Origin: CAVUCH01 sp963697705
GTDB lineage: Bacteria; Acidobacteriota; Vicinamibacteria; Vicinamibacterales; JAENWD01
Assembly (NCBI GenBank): GCA_963697705.1
Contig: CAVOPA010000017.1
Location: 1,550,001-1,614,000, forward strand
DNA: 64,000 nucleotides
Direction of reading: 5' to 3'
Position numbers and translations under genes: made by a program. Position 1 is the stretch's first letter. Every line of letters begins with the position of its first letter. Below, one piece after another: positions 35,838 to 43,247 of this stretch. The notes under the pieces are model-generated. The model was given only the letters and a program-made list of their open reading frames with translations, searched no databases and was not told the origin of the DNA.

Positions 35838-36833
35838 ATGGCTCGCACCTGCCGCTTCGGCAAAAGCGCCCGTGCCGCTCACGCCGCACACCGGCCTCCC
35901 AGCGTCCGACCACGTCGCGACGCCTCGAGTCCCGGCTTCTGGGCCGCGCTCGTTGTCGTTTCGCTGGCGTGCCTGTGTGCGGCTCCGCTCGGCGCTGCGC
36001 GCTCACAGGAGACGGCCTCCCTCCACCCAACAGTGGCCGGTGGGATGCCTTTTGGATCGGCAAAAGGATCGCTGACCTTTGGCGTCATCGGCGACAATGG
36101 CACCGGCGACAGCGGGCAATACGAGACCGCGCAGCAGCTCGCGGCGGTGTACCAGCGGCAGCGGTTTCCGCTCGTGATCATGGTCGGCGACAACATCTAC
36201 GGGTCCGAACGGCCGCAGGACTTCGTCAAGAAATTCGAGTCGCCCTATCGGCCTCTGCTCGACGCGGGCGTCAAGTTCTACGCCAGCCTCGGCAATCACG
36301 ACTCGCGCGAACAGCGGTATTACAAGCCGTACAACATGGAGGGGAAGCTCTATTACACGATCAAGGCGCCAGACCAGGACGTCCGCTTCTTTGCCCTCGA
36401 TTCAACCTACCTCGATGGCCCGCAGCTCGAGTGGCTCGAGAAGGAGCTGACGGCAGCCAAGGAACACTGGAAGATCCCCTTCTTCCACCACCCTCCGTAC
36501 TCGTCGGGCGGGCGGCACGGTTCCGACCCGCGAATCCGTTCCGCTCTCGAGCCCCTCTTCATCCAGTACGGCGTCACCGTGGTGTTTACTGGCCACGACC
36601 ACTTCTACGAGCGCGTCAAGCCACAGCACGGCATCACCTACTTCGTCACCGGCTCGGGCGGCAAGCTGGCGAAGGGGGATCTGGCGAAGAACTCGCCGCT
36701 CACGGCCAAGGGGTTCGATAGCGACCGGGCGTTCATGCGCGTGAACATCGACGGCGATCGGCTCACGTTCGAGACGATCTCCCGTAGCGGCTCGTTGGTG
36801 GACTCGGGGACGATCGGCAGGCGGACGGAGTAG
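35838..36833 (+). CDS. Exported calcineurin-like metallophosphoesterase
   Basis: This 331-residue phosphatase is of the calcineurin/purple-acid-phosphatase superfamily. A positively charged N-terminus of about 33 residues precedes the hydrophobic core FWAALVVVSLACLCAAPLGA, so export is likely. Metal motifs are present in order: FGVIGDNG (first Asp), VIMVGDNIYG (bridging Asp), YASLGNHDSREQ (Asn/His), FFHHPPYSSG, and VVFTGHDHFYERV (His pair). ITYFVTGSGGKL is characteristic of the tartrate-resistant-acid-phosphatase-like branch. It follows the unnamed secreted protein with a 2-base gap. The likely role is phosphate scavenging or phosphoester turnover outside the cytoplasm. Confidence 0.9.
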   Translation: MARTCRFGKSARAAHAAHRPPSVRPRRDASSPGFWAALVVVSLACLCAAPLGAARSQETASLHPTVAGGMPFGSAKGSLTFGVIGDNGTGDSGQYETAQQLAAVYQRQRFPLVIMVGDNIYGSERPQDFVKKFESPYRPLLDAGVKFYASLGNHDSREQRYYKPYNMEGKLYYTIKAPDQDVRFFALDSTYLDGPQLEWLEKELTAAKEHWKIPFFHHPPYSSGGRHGSDPRIRSALEPLFIQYGVTVVFTGHDHFYERVKPQHGITYFVTGSGGKLAKGDLAKNSPLTAKGFDSDRAFMRVNIDGDRLTFETISRSGSLVDSGTIGRRTE

Positions 36834-37133
36834 GTATTGAAGGCGGCGGGCGAATTCAGGCGCCGACGCCGGTGAACCCGACGTGCGGATGAAAGCAAGA
36901 CCCCATCACCAGTTCCAGCAGCTGAGCGGCGCCGAGTCGAGAGGGCACGCCCGTTTGCGGGCGGGCGTATACTGGCGTCCCCAACTCCGGCAGGGTCACC
37001 TGCGCCGCGCGCACAGCCGGCTGCAGGTGTTCGGGGTCAGAGATGAGGAGAGTCCCGGGCGGCTGGTCTCGAGGCCGCTGGTGCGGAACGCGCGGCGTGG
37101 CGCGGTGATGACGCGCCCCAGGAGGAAACGCCC
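36834..37133. other. Gene-free 300 bases before the CBS gene
   Basis: I see no credible protein or RNA gene. ACGCCCGTTTGCGGGCGGGCGT (36949-36970) is a short imperfect hairpin, which may end the phosphoesterase transcript. Confidence 0.35.
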
Positions 37134-37565
37134 ATGACGACCACCGTCCGGCAGATGCTCCGTAACAAGCCCGACGTCTTTGCCGTTCGACCGGAGGACA
37201 CCGTCTTCGACGCGCTTACCCTGATGGCCGATCGCAACGTCGGGTCCGTGCTCGTCATGGACGGCGGCGAGCTGCGTGGCATCCTGACCGAACGCGATTA
37301 CGCGCGGAAGGGTATCCTGCAGGGACGGGCGTCGAAGGACACGAAGGTCGCAGAGATCATGACGCCGCGCATCATCTGCGTGGCGCCGGGCGTAACCGCC
37401 GACGAGTGCATGACGCTGATGACGGACCAGCGGGTGCGCCACCTGCCTGTGATGGAGGGCGGCCGGCTGATCGGCGTCATCTCGATCGGCGACGTCGTCC
37501 GCGCCGTCGTCGAGGAGCAGCAATCGACGATCGATGCGCTCGAGAACTACATCCGGACGGCGTGA
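37134..37565 (+). CDS. Tandem CBS-domain protein
   Basis: This 143-residue cytoplasmic protein is made of two CBS domains (about residues 8-65 and 70-130) that together form one Bateman module binding adenine nucleotides. Motifs include VFDALTLMADRNVGSVLVMD and ELRGILTERDYARKGIL in the first half. TADECMTLMTDQRVRHLPVM and RLIGVISIGDVVRAVVEEQ occur in the second. A consensus AGGAGG precedes the ATG. It is a stand-alone sensor-type CBS protein; no kinase, channel or IMP dehydrogenase domain is attached, so the output is unknown. Confidence 0.93.
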   Translation: MTTTVRQMLRNKPDVFAVRPEDTVFDALTLMADRNVGSVLVMDGGELRGILTERDYARKGILQGRASKDTKVAEIMTPRIICVAPGVTADECMTLMTDQRVRHLPVMEGGRLIGVISIGDVVRAVVEEQQSTIDALENYIRTA

Positions 37566-37595
37566 GCACGGCCCCTGCGGGGTGAGCCCTACACG

Positions 37596-37618
37596 GCCCG
37601 CCTGAAGGCGGGCACTAC
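37596..37618 (+). repeat. Hairpin repeat with CACTACA-type tail (copy 4)
   Basis: GCCCGCCTGAAGGCGGGC, then ACTAC. It is identical over 23 bases to the reverse complement of 2123-2145. Further degenerate tails (GGGCACTACCCTGAATG and similar) follow at intervals to 37675. Confidence 0.7.
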
Positions 37619-37683
37619 TCTGAATGGATCGGGCACTACCCTGAATGCGGCACTACCCCGAATACGGGCACTACGCGGTGTGG

Positions 37684-37704
37684 CGAATTCCGCAATCCGA
37701 ATTG
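37684..37704. repeat. Short heptamer tract, CGAATTC/CGCAATC/CGAATTG
   Basis: Three 7-base units in phase, adjoining the end of pssA. The unit matches the CCGAATT tract at 12566-12579. Confidence 0.6.
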
Positions 37705-37708
37705 ACAC

Positions 37709-38344
37709 TCATGGTTTGGGCACGCGGAGCGTCGCGCTGATCATCGCGCTGCCGCTTGCCGCGTAGACGAGCGTGAGCGGGTGGATGAGCGCGGGACCCA
37801 GACGGACCGCGCCGAACCACAGGTCATCATCGACACGACCCCGCCACATCGCGATCCCCAGCAGCATCACGATGAGGATGCTCGTGGGAATGGGCGTACC
37901 CTCGAAGTACTTCACCTTGCCGGTATCGGCATCCGCGAGCGCGGAGGCCGTGACGTTGAAGCGCGCCAGACGGCTGACGCCGCAGACGACGAAGTAGGTG
38001 AGGATCAGCATGTCCCACCCGCCGCGCAGGCCGAGCGTGAACCCGAGCACCGCGGGCGCGACGCCGAACGAAATCACGTCGGCGAGCGAATCGAGATCCG
38101 CGCCAAGGAGCGACTGCCGCGATCGGTTCAGCCGGGCGACGTAGCCATCGGCCACGTCACACACCAGCGCCAGCGGCAGCAGCATGAACGCGGTCCACAG
38201 GAACCGGGAATTCTGCTCGGCGAGGTAGTCGAGACACAAAAAAATCGCGATCGTGCCGCAGGCTGCGTTGCCAATCGTGAAGGCATCGGCGGCCGTGTAC
38301 GACCGCAGCATCGACATGTGACGCGCTGGAGCCATGGCCTGCAT
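37709..38344 (-). CDS. pssA: CDP-diacylglycerol-serine O-phosphatidyltransferase
   Basis: This 211-residue integral membrane enzyme transfers phosphatidyl from CDP-diacylglycerol to serine, the first step to phosphatidylethanolamine. The CDP-alcohol phosphotransferase signature D-x2-D-G-x2-A-R-x8-G-x3-D-x3-D is complete in DVADGYVARLNRSRQSLLGA followed by DLDSLAD. About six hydrophobic helices surround it. The opening FTIGNAACGTIAIFLCL and a SFGVAPA segment right after the motif are typical of PssA rather than PgsA. The start at 38344 is the best of several Met codons; none has a good ribosome site. Another CDP-alcohol acceptor cannot be fully excluded. Confidence 0.85.
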   Translation of the reverse strand: MQAMAPARHMSMLRSYTAADAFTIGNAACGTIAIFLCLDYLAEQNSRFLWTAFMLLPLALVCDVADGYVARLNRSRQSLLGADLDSLADVISFGVAPAVLGFTLGLRGGWDMLILTYFVVCGVSRLARFNVTASALADADTGKVKYFEGTPIPTSILIVMLLGIAMWRGRVDDDLWFGAVRLGPALIHPLTLVYAASGSAMISATLRVPKP

Positions 38345-38600
38345 CGTACACAACCCGGAGCACTCGAGTGTGAAACCAGGGAGTGTGGAGGCTGAAGGCA
38401 TGTAGCGCGGCAGTCGGTGGCCACGGCCGCGGTCTGACAATCGACGTTGCCGTGCCGAGTGCTCGTGGGCTAACTTGGGCGCTCCCCACCTACGTCAACG
38501 TCCACACCTGAAGTGGCCGGCCGGCGAGATTCGTAGTCAGATCACCCACGAAGGGCAGTGACAATGGGATTCCGGCTTCGCTTGTGTCAACCGCATCAGT

Positions 38601-38668
38601 ATGTGGGGCAGGGCTTCAGCCCTGCAAAACGGCGCCCGCAAGCAGGCCTGCAAGGCCTGCCCCACATG
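38601..38668. repeat. Imperfect inverted repeat with ATGTGGGGCAGG ends
   Basis: ATGTGGGGCAGGGCTTCAGC on the left is mirrored by GGCCTGCCCCACAT on the right. Inner hairpins (CAGGGCTTCAGCCCTG and GCAGGCCTGCAAGGCCTGC) lie within. The layout, a palindrome around TTCA/TGCAA, resembles the CTGAAGG hairpin family but with other ends. Confidence 0.65.
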
Positions 38669-38709
38669 ACTACACAAGTGAATCGCGGGTTTGAACAGGT
38701 ACCGTTTCA

Positions 38710-38792
38710 CAATCCGGATGCCGGATGCAGGAGGTCAAAACTGCCCAGACTCCTCCATCCGGTGTCCGGCGACCTTCAACCGGTATCGGGCG
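38710..38792. repeat. Heptamer tract, ATCCGG/ATGCCGG units
   Basis: AATCCGG, ATGCCGG, ATGCAGG, AGGTCAA lie on the left. CATCCGG, TGTCCGG, CGACCTT, CAACCGG, TATCGGG lie on the right, all 7-base steps. Parts of the two halves are inverted to each other (AGGAGGTC and GACTCCTCC). It runs to within a few bases of the M24 start codon. Confidence 0.6.
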
Positions 38793-38796
38793 ACCA

Positions 38797-40074
38797 ATGA
38801 CCATTTCGAGGCGCGGGTTCATTCAGGCGGCCACCGCCATAGCAAGCGTGGCACCGCGTGCGTCGTCGGCGCGGCCGGCAGGGCAGTCCGGCGCGTACAC
38901 GTCGCCTCCTGCCGTGGCCGGGTTGAAGCCGCTGCCTGGCGAGGCCGTTCCGATCACCGACGGCGAGCGCCGGGCGCGAATCGAGAAGGCGCGGCGGCTC
39001 ATGTCCGAGCACGGCATGTCCGCGATCGTCCTCGAGCCGGGCACCAGCATGCGGTACTTCGTCGACGTTGCCTGGGGGACGAGCGAGCGGCCGTTCCTGC
39101 TGGTGATACCGGCGAAAGGAGAGCTTGCGTACATCGCGCCCGGCTTCGAAGAGGCACGTGCGCGCGAGATCACCAGGTTCACCGACGACGTGCGGGTGTG
39201 GCAGGAGGACGAGGATTGGGGTGCCACGGTGGCGGGCATCCTCCGGGACCGCGGCGTGGCGGCCGGTGACGTCGGGCTCGAGGAGCGCGTCCGTTTCTTC
39301 GTCGCAGACGGACTGCGCGCCGCCGCGCCCGCGTGCCGGTTCGTGCTGGCGACGCCCGTCACCGCGGGCTGTCGCATGATCAAGTCGGCAGCCGAGATCG
39401 CGCTGATGCAGCGCGCCAACGACATCACCATTGCGGCCTATCGCGCCGTGTTTGCGTCGCTCACCGACGGGATCACGCACTTCGAGGTGGGCCGCATCGC
39501 GGCGGCGGCATTCAGCGCGCTCGGCGTGTCGGGCGATGCCTTCGCGCTCTTCGGCCAGTACTCCGCATTTCCGCACGGGACCATCACGCCGCAGCGGCTG
39601 AAGAAGGGAGACGTGGTGCTCGTGGATGGCGGCTGCGCGGTGGAGGGCTATCAATCGGACATCACGCGGACGACCGTGTTCGGCACGCCGTCGGCACGTC
39701 AGTCTGAAGTCTGGAACCTGGAGAAGGCTGCCCAGGCCGCGGCCTTTGCGGCCGCGCGCGTGGGCGCCACATGCGAGTCGGTGGACGCTGCGGCCCGGAA
39801 GGTGATCACCGACGCCGGCTTCGGCCCGGGCTACAAGGTGCCGGGCCTGCCGCACCGCACGGGACACGGCATCGGGATGGACGGCCACGAGTGGACGAAT
39901 TTCGTGCGTGGCAACACCGCCACCATTGCGCCGGGGATGTGCTTCAGCGACGAGCCGATGATCGCGATCTACGGGGAGTTCGGCATCCGCCTGGAAGACT
40001 GCCTCTACCTTACCGACAGCGGCCCGCGCTTCTTCAGCACACCGAGTCCCGCCATCGACCAGCCGTTTGCCTAG
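38797..40074 (+). CDS. Tat-exported M24 family (Xaa-Pro) aminopeptidase
   Basis: This is a 425-residue peptidase M24 protein with a twin-arginine signal (MTISRRGFIQAATAIASVAP). The N-terminal creatinase-like domain spans about residues 50-190 (RRLMSEHGMSAIVLEPG). The pita-bread catalytic domain has all five metal ligands: Asp in VLVDGGCAVEG, Asp in YQSDITRTTVFG, His in HRTGHGIGMDGHE, Glu in CFSDEPMIAIYGE, and Glu in GIRLEDCLYLTD. It would clip X-Pro dipeptides or dipeptides in the periplasm. The start follows from the Tat motif; an upstream extension is repeat sequence. It is probably transcribed alone. Confidence 0.92.
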   Translation: MTISRRGFIQAATAIASVAPRASSARPAGQSGAYTSPPAVAGLKPLPGEAVPITDGERRARIEKARRLMSEHGMSAIVLEPGTSMRYFVDVAWGTSERPFLLVIPAKGELAYIAPGFEEARAREITRFTDDVRVWQEDEDWGATVAGILRDRGVAAGDVGLEERVRFFVADGLRAAAPACRFVLATPVTAGCRMIKSAAEIALMQRANDITIAAYRAVFASLTDGITHFEVGRIAAAAFSALGVSGDAFALFGQYSAFPHGTITPQRLKKGDVVLVDGGCAVEGYQSDITRTTVFGTPSARQSEVWNLEKAAQAAAFAAARVGATCESVDAAARKVITDAGFGPGYKVPGLPHRTGHGIGMDGHEWTNFVRGNTATIAPGMCFSDEPMIAIYGEFGIRLEDCLYLTDSGPRFFSTPSPAIDQPFA

Positions 40075-40245
40075 TCCAGGGGACTAGCGCACGAGGTTGG
40101 TTGGCGCCCGTCTCGGCGTATCCTGAACCTGGGACGGGGGACCTGACCGGCGGAATTCCAGTTCAGGACCCGGGGCACTCGGAACGGAACGGGGGCGCCC
40201 GCCCAGACACGCCCCGCCCTCCGCTGCGTGCGACGGAGGTGGCCC

Positions 40246-41505
40246 ATGCAGTACCCGGTGCGGCAGTCCTTCGAATTTCTTCAGCCACGAACTGCGCGAT
40301 CAGCCGTTCAGCGTCCGACACGCATCGGCGCATCGCCAGTCGATCGCTGGTGCCTCTCGACGGTGGTGCAGGCTGCCGGTGCCGTGCCCGTTCAATTCGT
40401 GCTGTGGGACGGGACGTCCGCGGCCGCCGGTGACAGTCCGGCGCGCTTCGTCGTGCACCTCGGCTCGCGCGCCGCGCTCTGGCGCCTGGCGCGCGATCCG
40501 GACTGTGGCTTCGGCGAGGGCTACGTGAACGGCGACCTGCAGGTCGTGGGTGATCTGCCCGCCCTCGTCGACGCTGTGGCGCGCGAGATGGCGATGCGCC
40601 CCGCTCGCGCAGGCCGGCTGCATCGCTGGCTGGCGCACGCGACCGGCGCCGGCATCCGCGAGGCCCGGCGGAACGCCGCGCACCACTACGATCTCGGCAA
40701 CGACTTCTACCGCCTGTGGCTCGACGACGATCTCGTCTACACCTGCGCGTACTTCCCCACGCCCGACGCGACGCTCGAGGAGGCGCAGCGGGCCAAGCTC
40801 GAACGCGTGTGCCGCAAGCTCCAGCTCGCGCCGGGCGTGCGCGTCTTCGAGGCCGGCTGCGGGTGGGGCGCGCTGGCGCGTCACATGTCACGCGCGCACG
40901 GCGCCGTCGTGCGCGCGTGGAACGTGTCGCACGAGCAACTCGTCGAAGCCCGCGCGCGGGCGACCGCCGAGCAGCTGGGCGGGCGCGTGGAGTTCGTCGA
41001 GGACGATTGGCGCAGTATCGACGGCACCTGCGACGTCTTCGCGTCGGTCGGCATGCTGGAGCACGTGGGCCGGTCTCATTATGGCGATCTCGGACGCGTG
41101 ATCGACCGCTGTCTCGATCCGTGCGCCGGGCGCGGACTTCTGCACTTCATCGGACGCGATCAGGAGGCGCCCGCCAGCCGGTGGACGCGGCGCTATGTGT
41201 TCCCTGGCTTCTATCTCCCCACGCTGCGCGAGGTGGTCGCCGGCGTGCTCGAGCCCCATGGCTTTTCGGTGCTCCACGTCGAGGATCTCAGGCGCCATTA
41301 CGTGCTCACCCTCGAACATTGGCGCGACCGGTTCGAACGCACCGCGCCGCGTATCACCGCCGAATACGGTGAGCGCTTCACGCGGATGTGGCGGTACTAC
41401 CTCGCGGGCGCTCATGCCGGGTTCGCCGCGGGCTACCTGCAGCTGTTCCAGGTCACGTTCGCGCGCCGGGGTTGGGAGGGGCGGGAGTGGACGTCGATTG
41501 GATGA
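40246..41505 (+). CDS. cfa: Cyclopropane-fatty-acyl-phospholipid synthase-like methyltransferase
   Basis: This is a 419-residue SAM-dependent enzyme of the Cfa/mycolic-acid methyltransferase family. It acts on double bonds in membrane phospholipids. The N-terminal lipid-binding domain is present (ARDPDCGFGEGYVNGDLQVV). NAAHHYDLGNDFYRLWLDDD and LVYTCAYF are the Cfa hallmark. VFEAGCGWGALARHM binds SAM, and SVGMLEHVGRSHYGD carries the catalytic-site Glu. GFYLPTLREV and a C-terminal YYLAGAHAGFAAGYLQLFQV follow. GGAGGT six bases before the ATG sets the start. A FAD reductase follows after 103 bases of heptamer-containing sequence, which is the basis for suspecting a modified product. Confidence 0.92.
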   Translation: MQYPVRQSFEFLQPRTARSAVQRPTRIGASPVDRWCLSTVVQAAGAVPVQFVLWDGTSAAAGDSPARFVVHLGSRAALWRLARDPDCGFGEGYVNGDLQVVGDLPALVDAVAREMAMRPARAGRLHRWLAHATGAGIREARRNAAHHYDLGNDFYRLWLDDDLVYTCAYFPTPDATLEEAQRAKLERVCRKLQLAPGVRVFEAGCGWGALARHMSRAHGAVVRAWNVSHEQLVEARARATAEQLGGRVEFVEDDWRSIDGTCDVFASVGMLEHVGRSHYGDLGRVIDRCLDPCAGRGLLHFIGRDQEAPASRWTRRYVFPGFYLPTLREVVAGVLEPHGFSVLHVEDLRRHYVLTLEHWRDRFERTAPRITAEYGERFTRMWRYYLAGAHAGFAAGYLQLFQVTFARRGWEGREWTSIG

Positions 41506-41547
41506 TTCAACAATGCACAACGCACGATGCACAATGCACGGCATCGG
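41506..41547. repeat. Heptamer tract, ATGCACA units
   Basis: TTCAACA, ATGCACA, ACGCACG, ATGCACA, ATGCACG, GCATCGG: six units in phase starting directly after the cfa stop codon. Confidence 0.75.
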
Positions 41548-41607
41548 CCTGAGGGCGACCGCCTGACGGTGAACCCTCCCATCGGATGCGGCGCTGACGA
41601 GGCGCGC

Positions 41608-42750
41608 ATGACAGATCAGCACGATGTGATCGTCGTCGGCGGAGGTCCCGCGGGCTCGTCCTGCGCGCGGGAGCTGGTGCGGGCGGGGCTCGATGTGCTC
41701 GTTGTCGATCGCGCGGTGTTTCCACGGGACAAGCCGTGCGCCGGCTGGATCACGCCCGCGGTCATTGCAGCAGCCGGCCTGGACCTGGACGAGTATGCAC
41801 GCGGGCGCGTACTGCAGCCGATCACCGGGTTCGATGTCGGCGTGATCGGTGGACGCCGTACCCTGGCGCGCTTCGACGACACCGTGAGCCACGCCATCCG
41901 CCGCTGCGAGTTCGATACGTTCCTGCTGCGACAGAGTGGCGCGCGTATTCTGGAGGGCGCTGCCGTCGCGCGGATCGAGCGCGTCAGCGACGGTTGGCGG
42001 CTCGGCGGGATCGGGACCGCGCGGATGCTCGTCGGCGCGGCTGGCCATTTCTGTCCCGTCGCGCGTCTGCTGAATCCCGCCAGCAAGCGCGATGAGGACG
42101 TTGGCACAGACGCTGGCTCACTCGCAGGGACGTCCAGGGCTGGCGACATCGTGGCCGCGCAGGAGCTCGAAGTGCGGCTCGACGATCGCGAGCCATGCCC
42201 GGTGAAAGCGGACGTGCCGGAACTGTACTTCTGCGGCGACCTCCGCGGGTACGGCTGGTGCGTTCGCAAGGGCGAGTACCTGAACGTGGGTTTCGGCCGC
42301 CTGGATCGCCGCGGCCTGCCGGGCGCCGCGCGCGCGTTTCTCGAGCACGTGCGCGGGCTCGGACGCGTGCCCCGCGCCTTTCCCTCGCGCTGGGCTGGAC
42401 ACGCGTACCGCATCTACGCGCGGAGTGACCGCCGCCTGGTGGACGATCGCGTGCTGCTGGCCGGCGATGCGGCCGGCCTGGCGTATCCGGCGAGCGGCGA
42501 GGGCATCCTGCCGGCGATCCTGTCCGGCCAGCTTGCGGCGAAGGCGATCCTCGCCGCCGCCCCGACGTACACCGCCGGACGGCTCGCAGCGTACGAGCCC
42601 GCACTTCGTCGTCTGCTCGGTAAGCCGCCCCACAGCACGGCCTTTCGGCCCATGCCTCCGGCCGTCGTCCACTGGCTCGGACGCCAGGCCCTCCAGTCGC
42701 CCTGGTTCGTCCGCCACGTCGTCCTCCCGCGTTTCCTGCACAGCAACTGA
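41608..42750 (+). CDS. FAD-dependent oxidoreductase, geranylgeranyl-reductase type
   Basis: This 380-residue flavoprotein belongs to the geranylgeranyl reductase/PHBH-like superfamily, which reduces isoprenoid or lipid double bonds. The FAD motif DVIVVGGGPAGSSCARELVR lies at the start. FPRDKPCAGWITPAV has the family Cys position, and VLLAGDAAGLAYPASGEGIL is the second FAD motif. YGWCVRKGEYLNVGFGRL in the middle resembles the substrate-cavity YxWxFP region. There is no membrane segment. It follows the Cfa-like methyltransferase on the same strand, 102 bases away. The ATG at 41608 has only a weak ribosome site. The partner and substrate are inference. Confidence 0.85.
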   Translation: MTDQHDVIVVGGGPAGSSCARELVRAGLDVLVVDRAVFPRDKPCAGWITPAVIAAAGLDLDEYARGRVLQPITGFDVGVIGGRRTLARFDDTVSHAIRRCEFDTFLLRQSGARILEGAAVARIERVSDGWRLGGIGTARMLVGAAGHFCPVARLLNPASKRDEDVGTDAGSLAGTSRAGDIVAAQELEVRLDDREPCPVKADVPELYFCGDLRGYGWCVRKGEYLNVGFGRLDRRGLPGAARAFLEHVRGLGRVPRAFPSRWAGHAYRIYARSDRRLVDDRVLLAGDAAGLAYPASGEGILPAILSGQLAAKAILAAAPTYTAGRLAAYEPALRRLLGKPPHSTAFRPMPPAVVHWLGRQALQSPWFVRHVVLPRFLHSN

Positions 42751-42869
42751 CGGGTGATCGCGACCCCGTCAGTCCTTGATCCAGCCTGACACTCCAGCCT
42801 CCAGCCCTGGGTTTGGGCCGGGGGGCGTCCTCGAGGTGGAACCCTGCACGCAGCCGTCTTGTATTGTCA

Positions 42870-42902
42870 GCCCATAGGACGTGATATGGTGTGCCCATAG
42901 GA
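42870..42902 (+). promoter_or_regulatory. Candidate operator: repeated GCCCATAGGA upstream of PadR gene 1
   Basis: GCCCATAGGA occurs at 42870-42879 and 42893-42902. The spacing of 23 bases is about two helical turns, and the second copy includes the ribosome site of the regulator. Two in-phase boxes are what a dimeric autoregulator would need. There is no experimental support. Confidence 0.4.
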
Positions 42903-42908
42903 GCCGGC

Positions 42909-43247
42909 ATGGGAGACAAGACGGACGTCTGGCAGGGCACGCTCGCGCTGATGGTGCTGAAGACACTCGAAACGATGGGCCCGCAGCACGGGTACGGCAT
43001 CGCGCGTCGCATCGAACAGACGAGCGAAGAGCTGCTCTCGCTCAACTACGGGACGTTGTACCCCGCGCTGCTGAAGCTCGAGCAGGAGGGTTGCATCGCG
43101 GGCGAGTGGGGCGTGTCCGACAACAACCGCCGGGCGCGCTACTACAGACTCACGCGGGCCGGCCGGAAGCAGCTGGCGATCGAGGCCCGCGAGTGGCAGC
43201 TGACGACGGAGATCCTGGCGCGGTTCCTGGCGCCACGGGAGGGGTGA
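42909..43247 (+). CDS. PadR-family transcriptional regulator (module 1)
   Basis: This 112-residue winged-helix regulator is of the PadR family. The typical core is visible: WQGTLALMVLKTLETMGPQH, GYGIARRIEQTSEELLSLNY, GTLYPALLKLEQEGCI, and the wing NRRARYYRLTRAGRKQL, then a C-terminal dimer helix. AGGAG six bases upstream of the ATG at 42909 decides against the GTG at 42891. Its stop codon overlaps the start of the permease by one base (TGATG), so the two are translationally coupled. By analogy with acidobacterial pairs it probably represses its own operon until a toxic ligand binds. Confidence 0.93.
   Translation: MGDKTDVWQGTLALMVLKTLETMGPQHGYGIARRIEQTSEELLSLNYGTLYPALLKLEQEGCIAGEWGVSDNNRRARYYRLTRAGRKQLAIEAREWQLTTEILARFLAPREG

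Larger units (their letters stand above)
38345..38796. other. Divergent intergenic region with inverted repeats
   Basis: This 450-base gap lies between pssA (leftward) and the M24 gene (rightward). No protein-like frame is seen. The right half holds an inverted repeat (38601-38668) and a heptamer tract (38710-38792) that reaches the M24 start. Confidence 0.45.
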
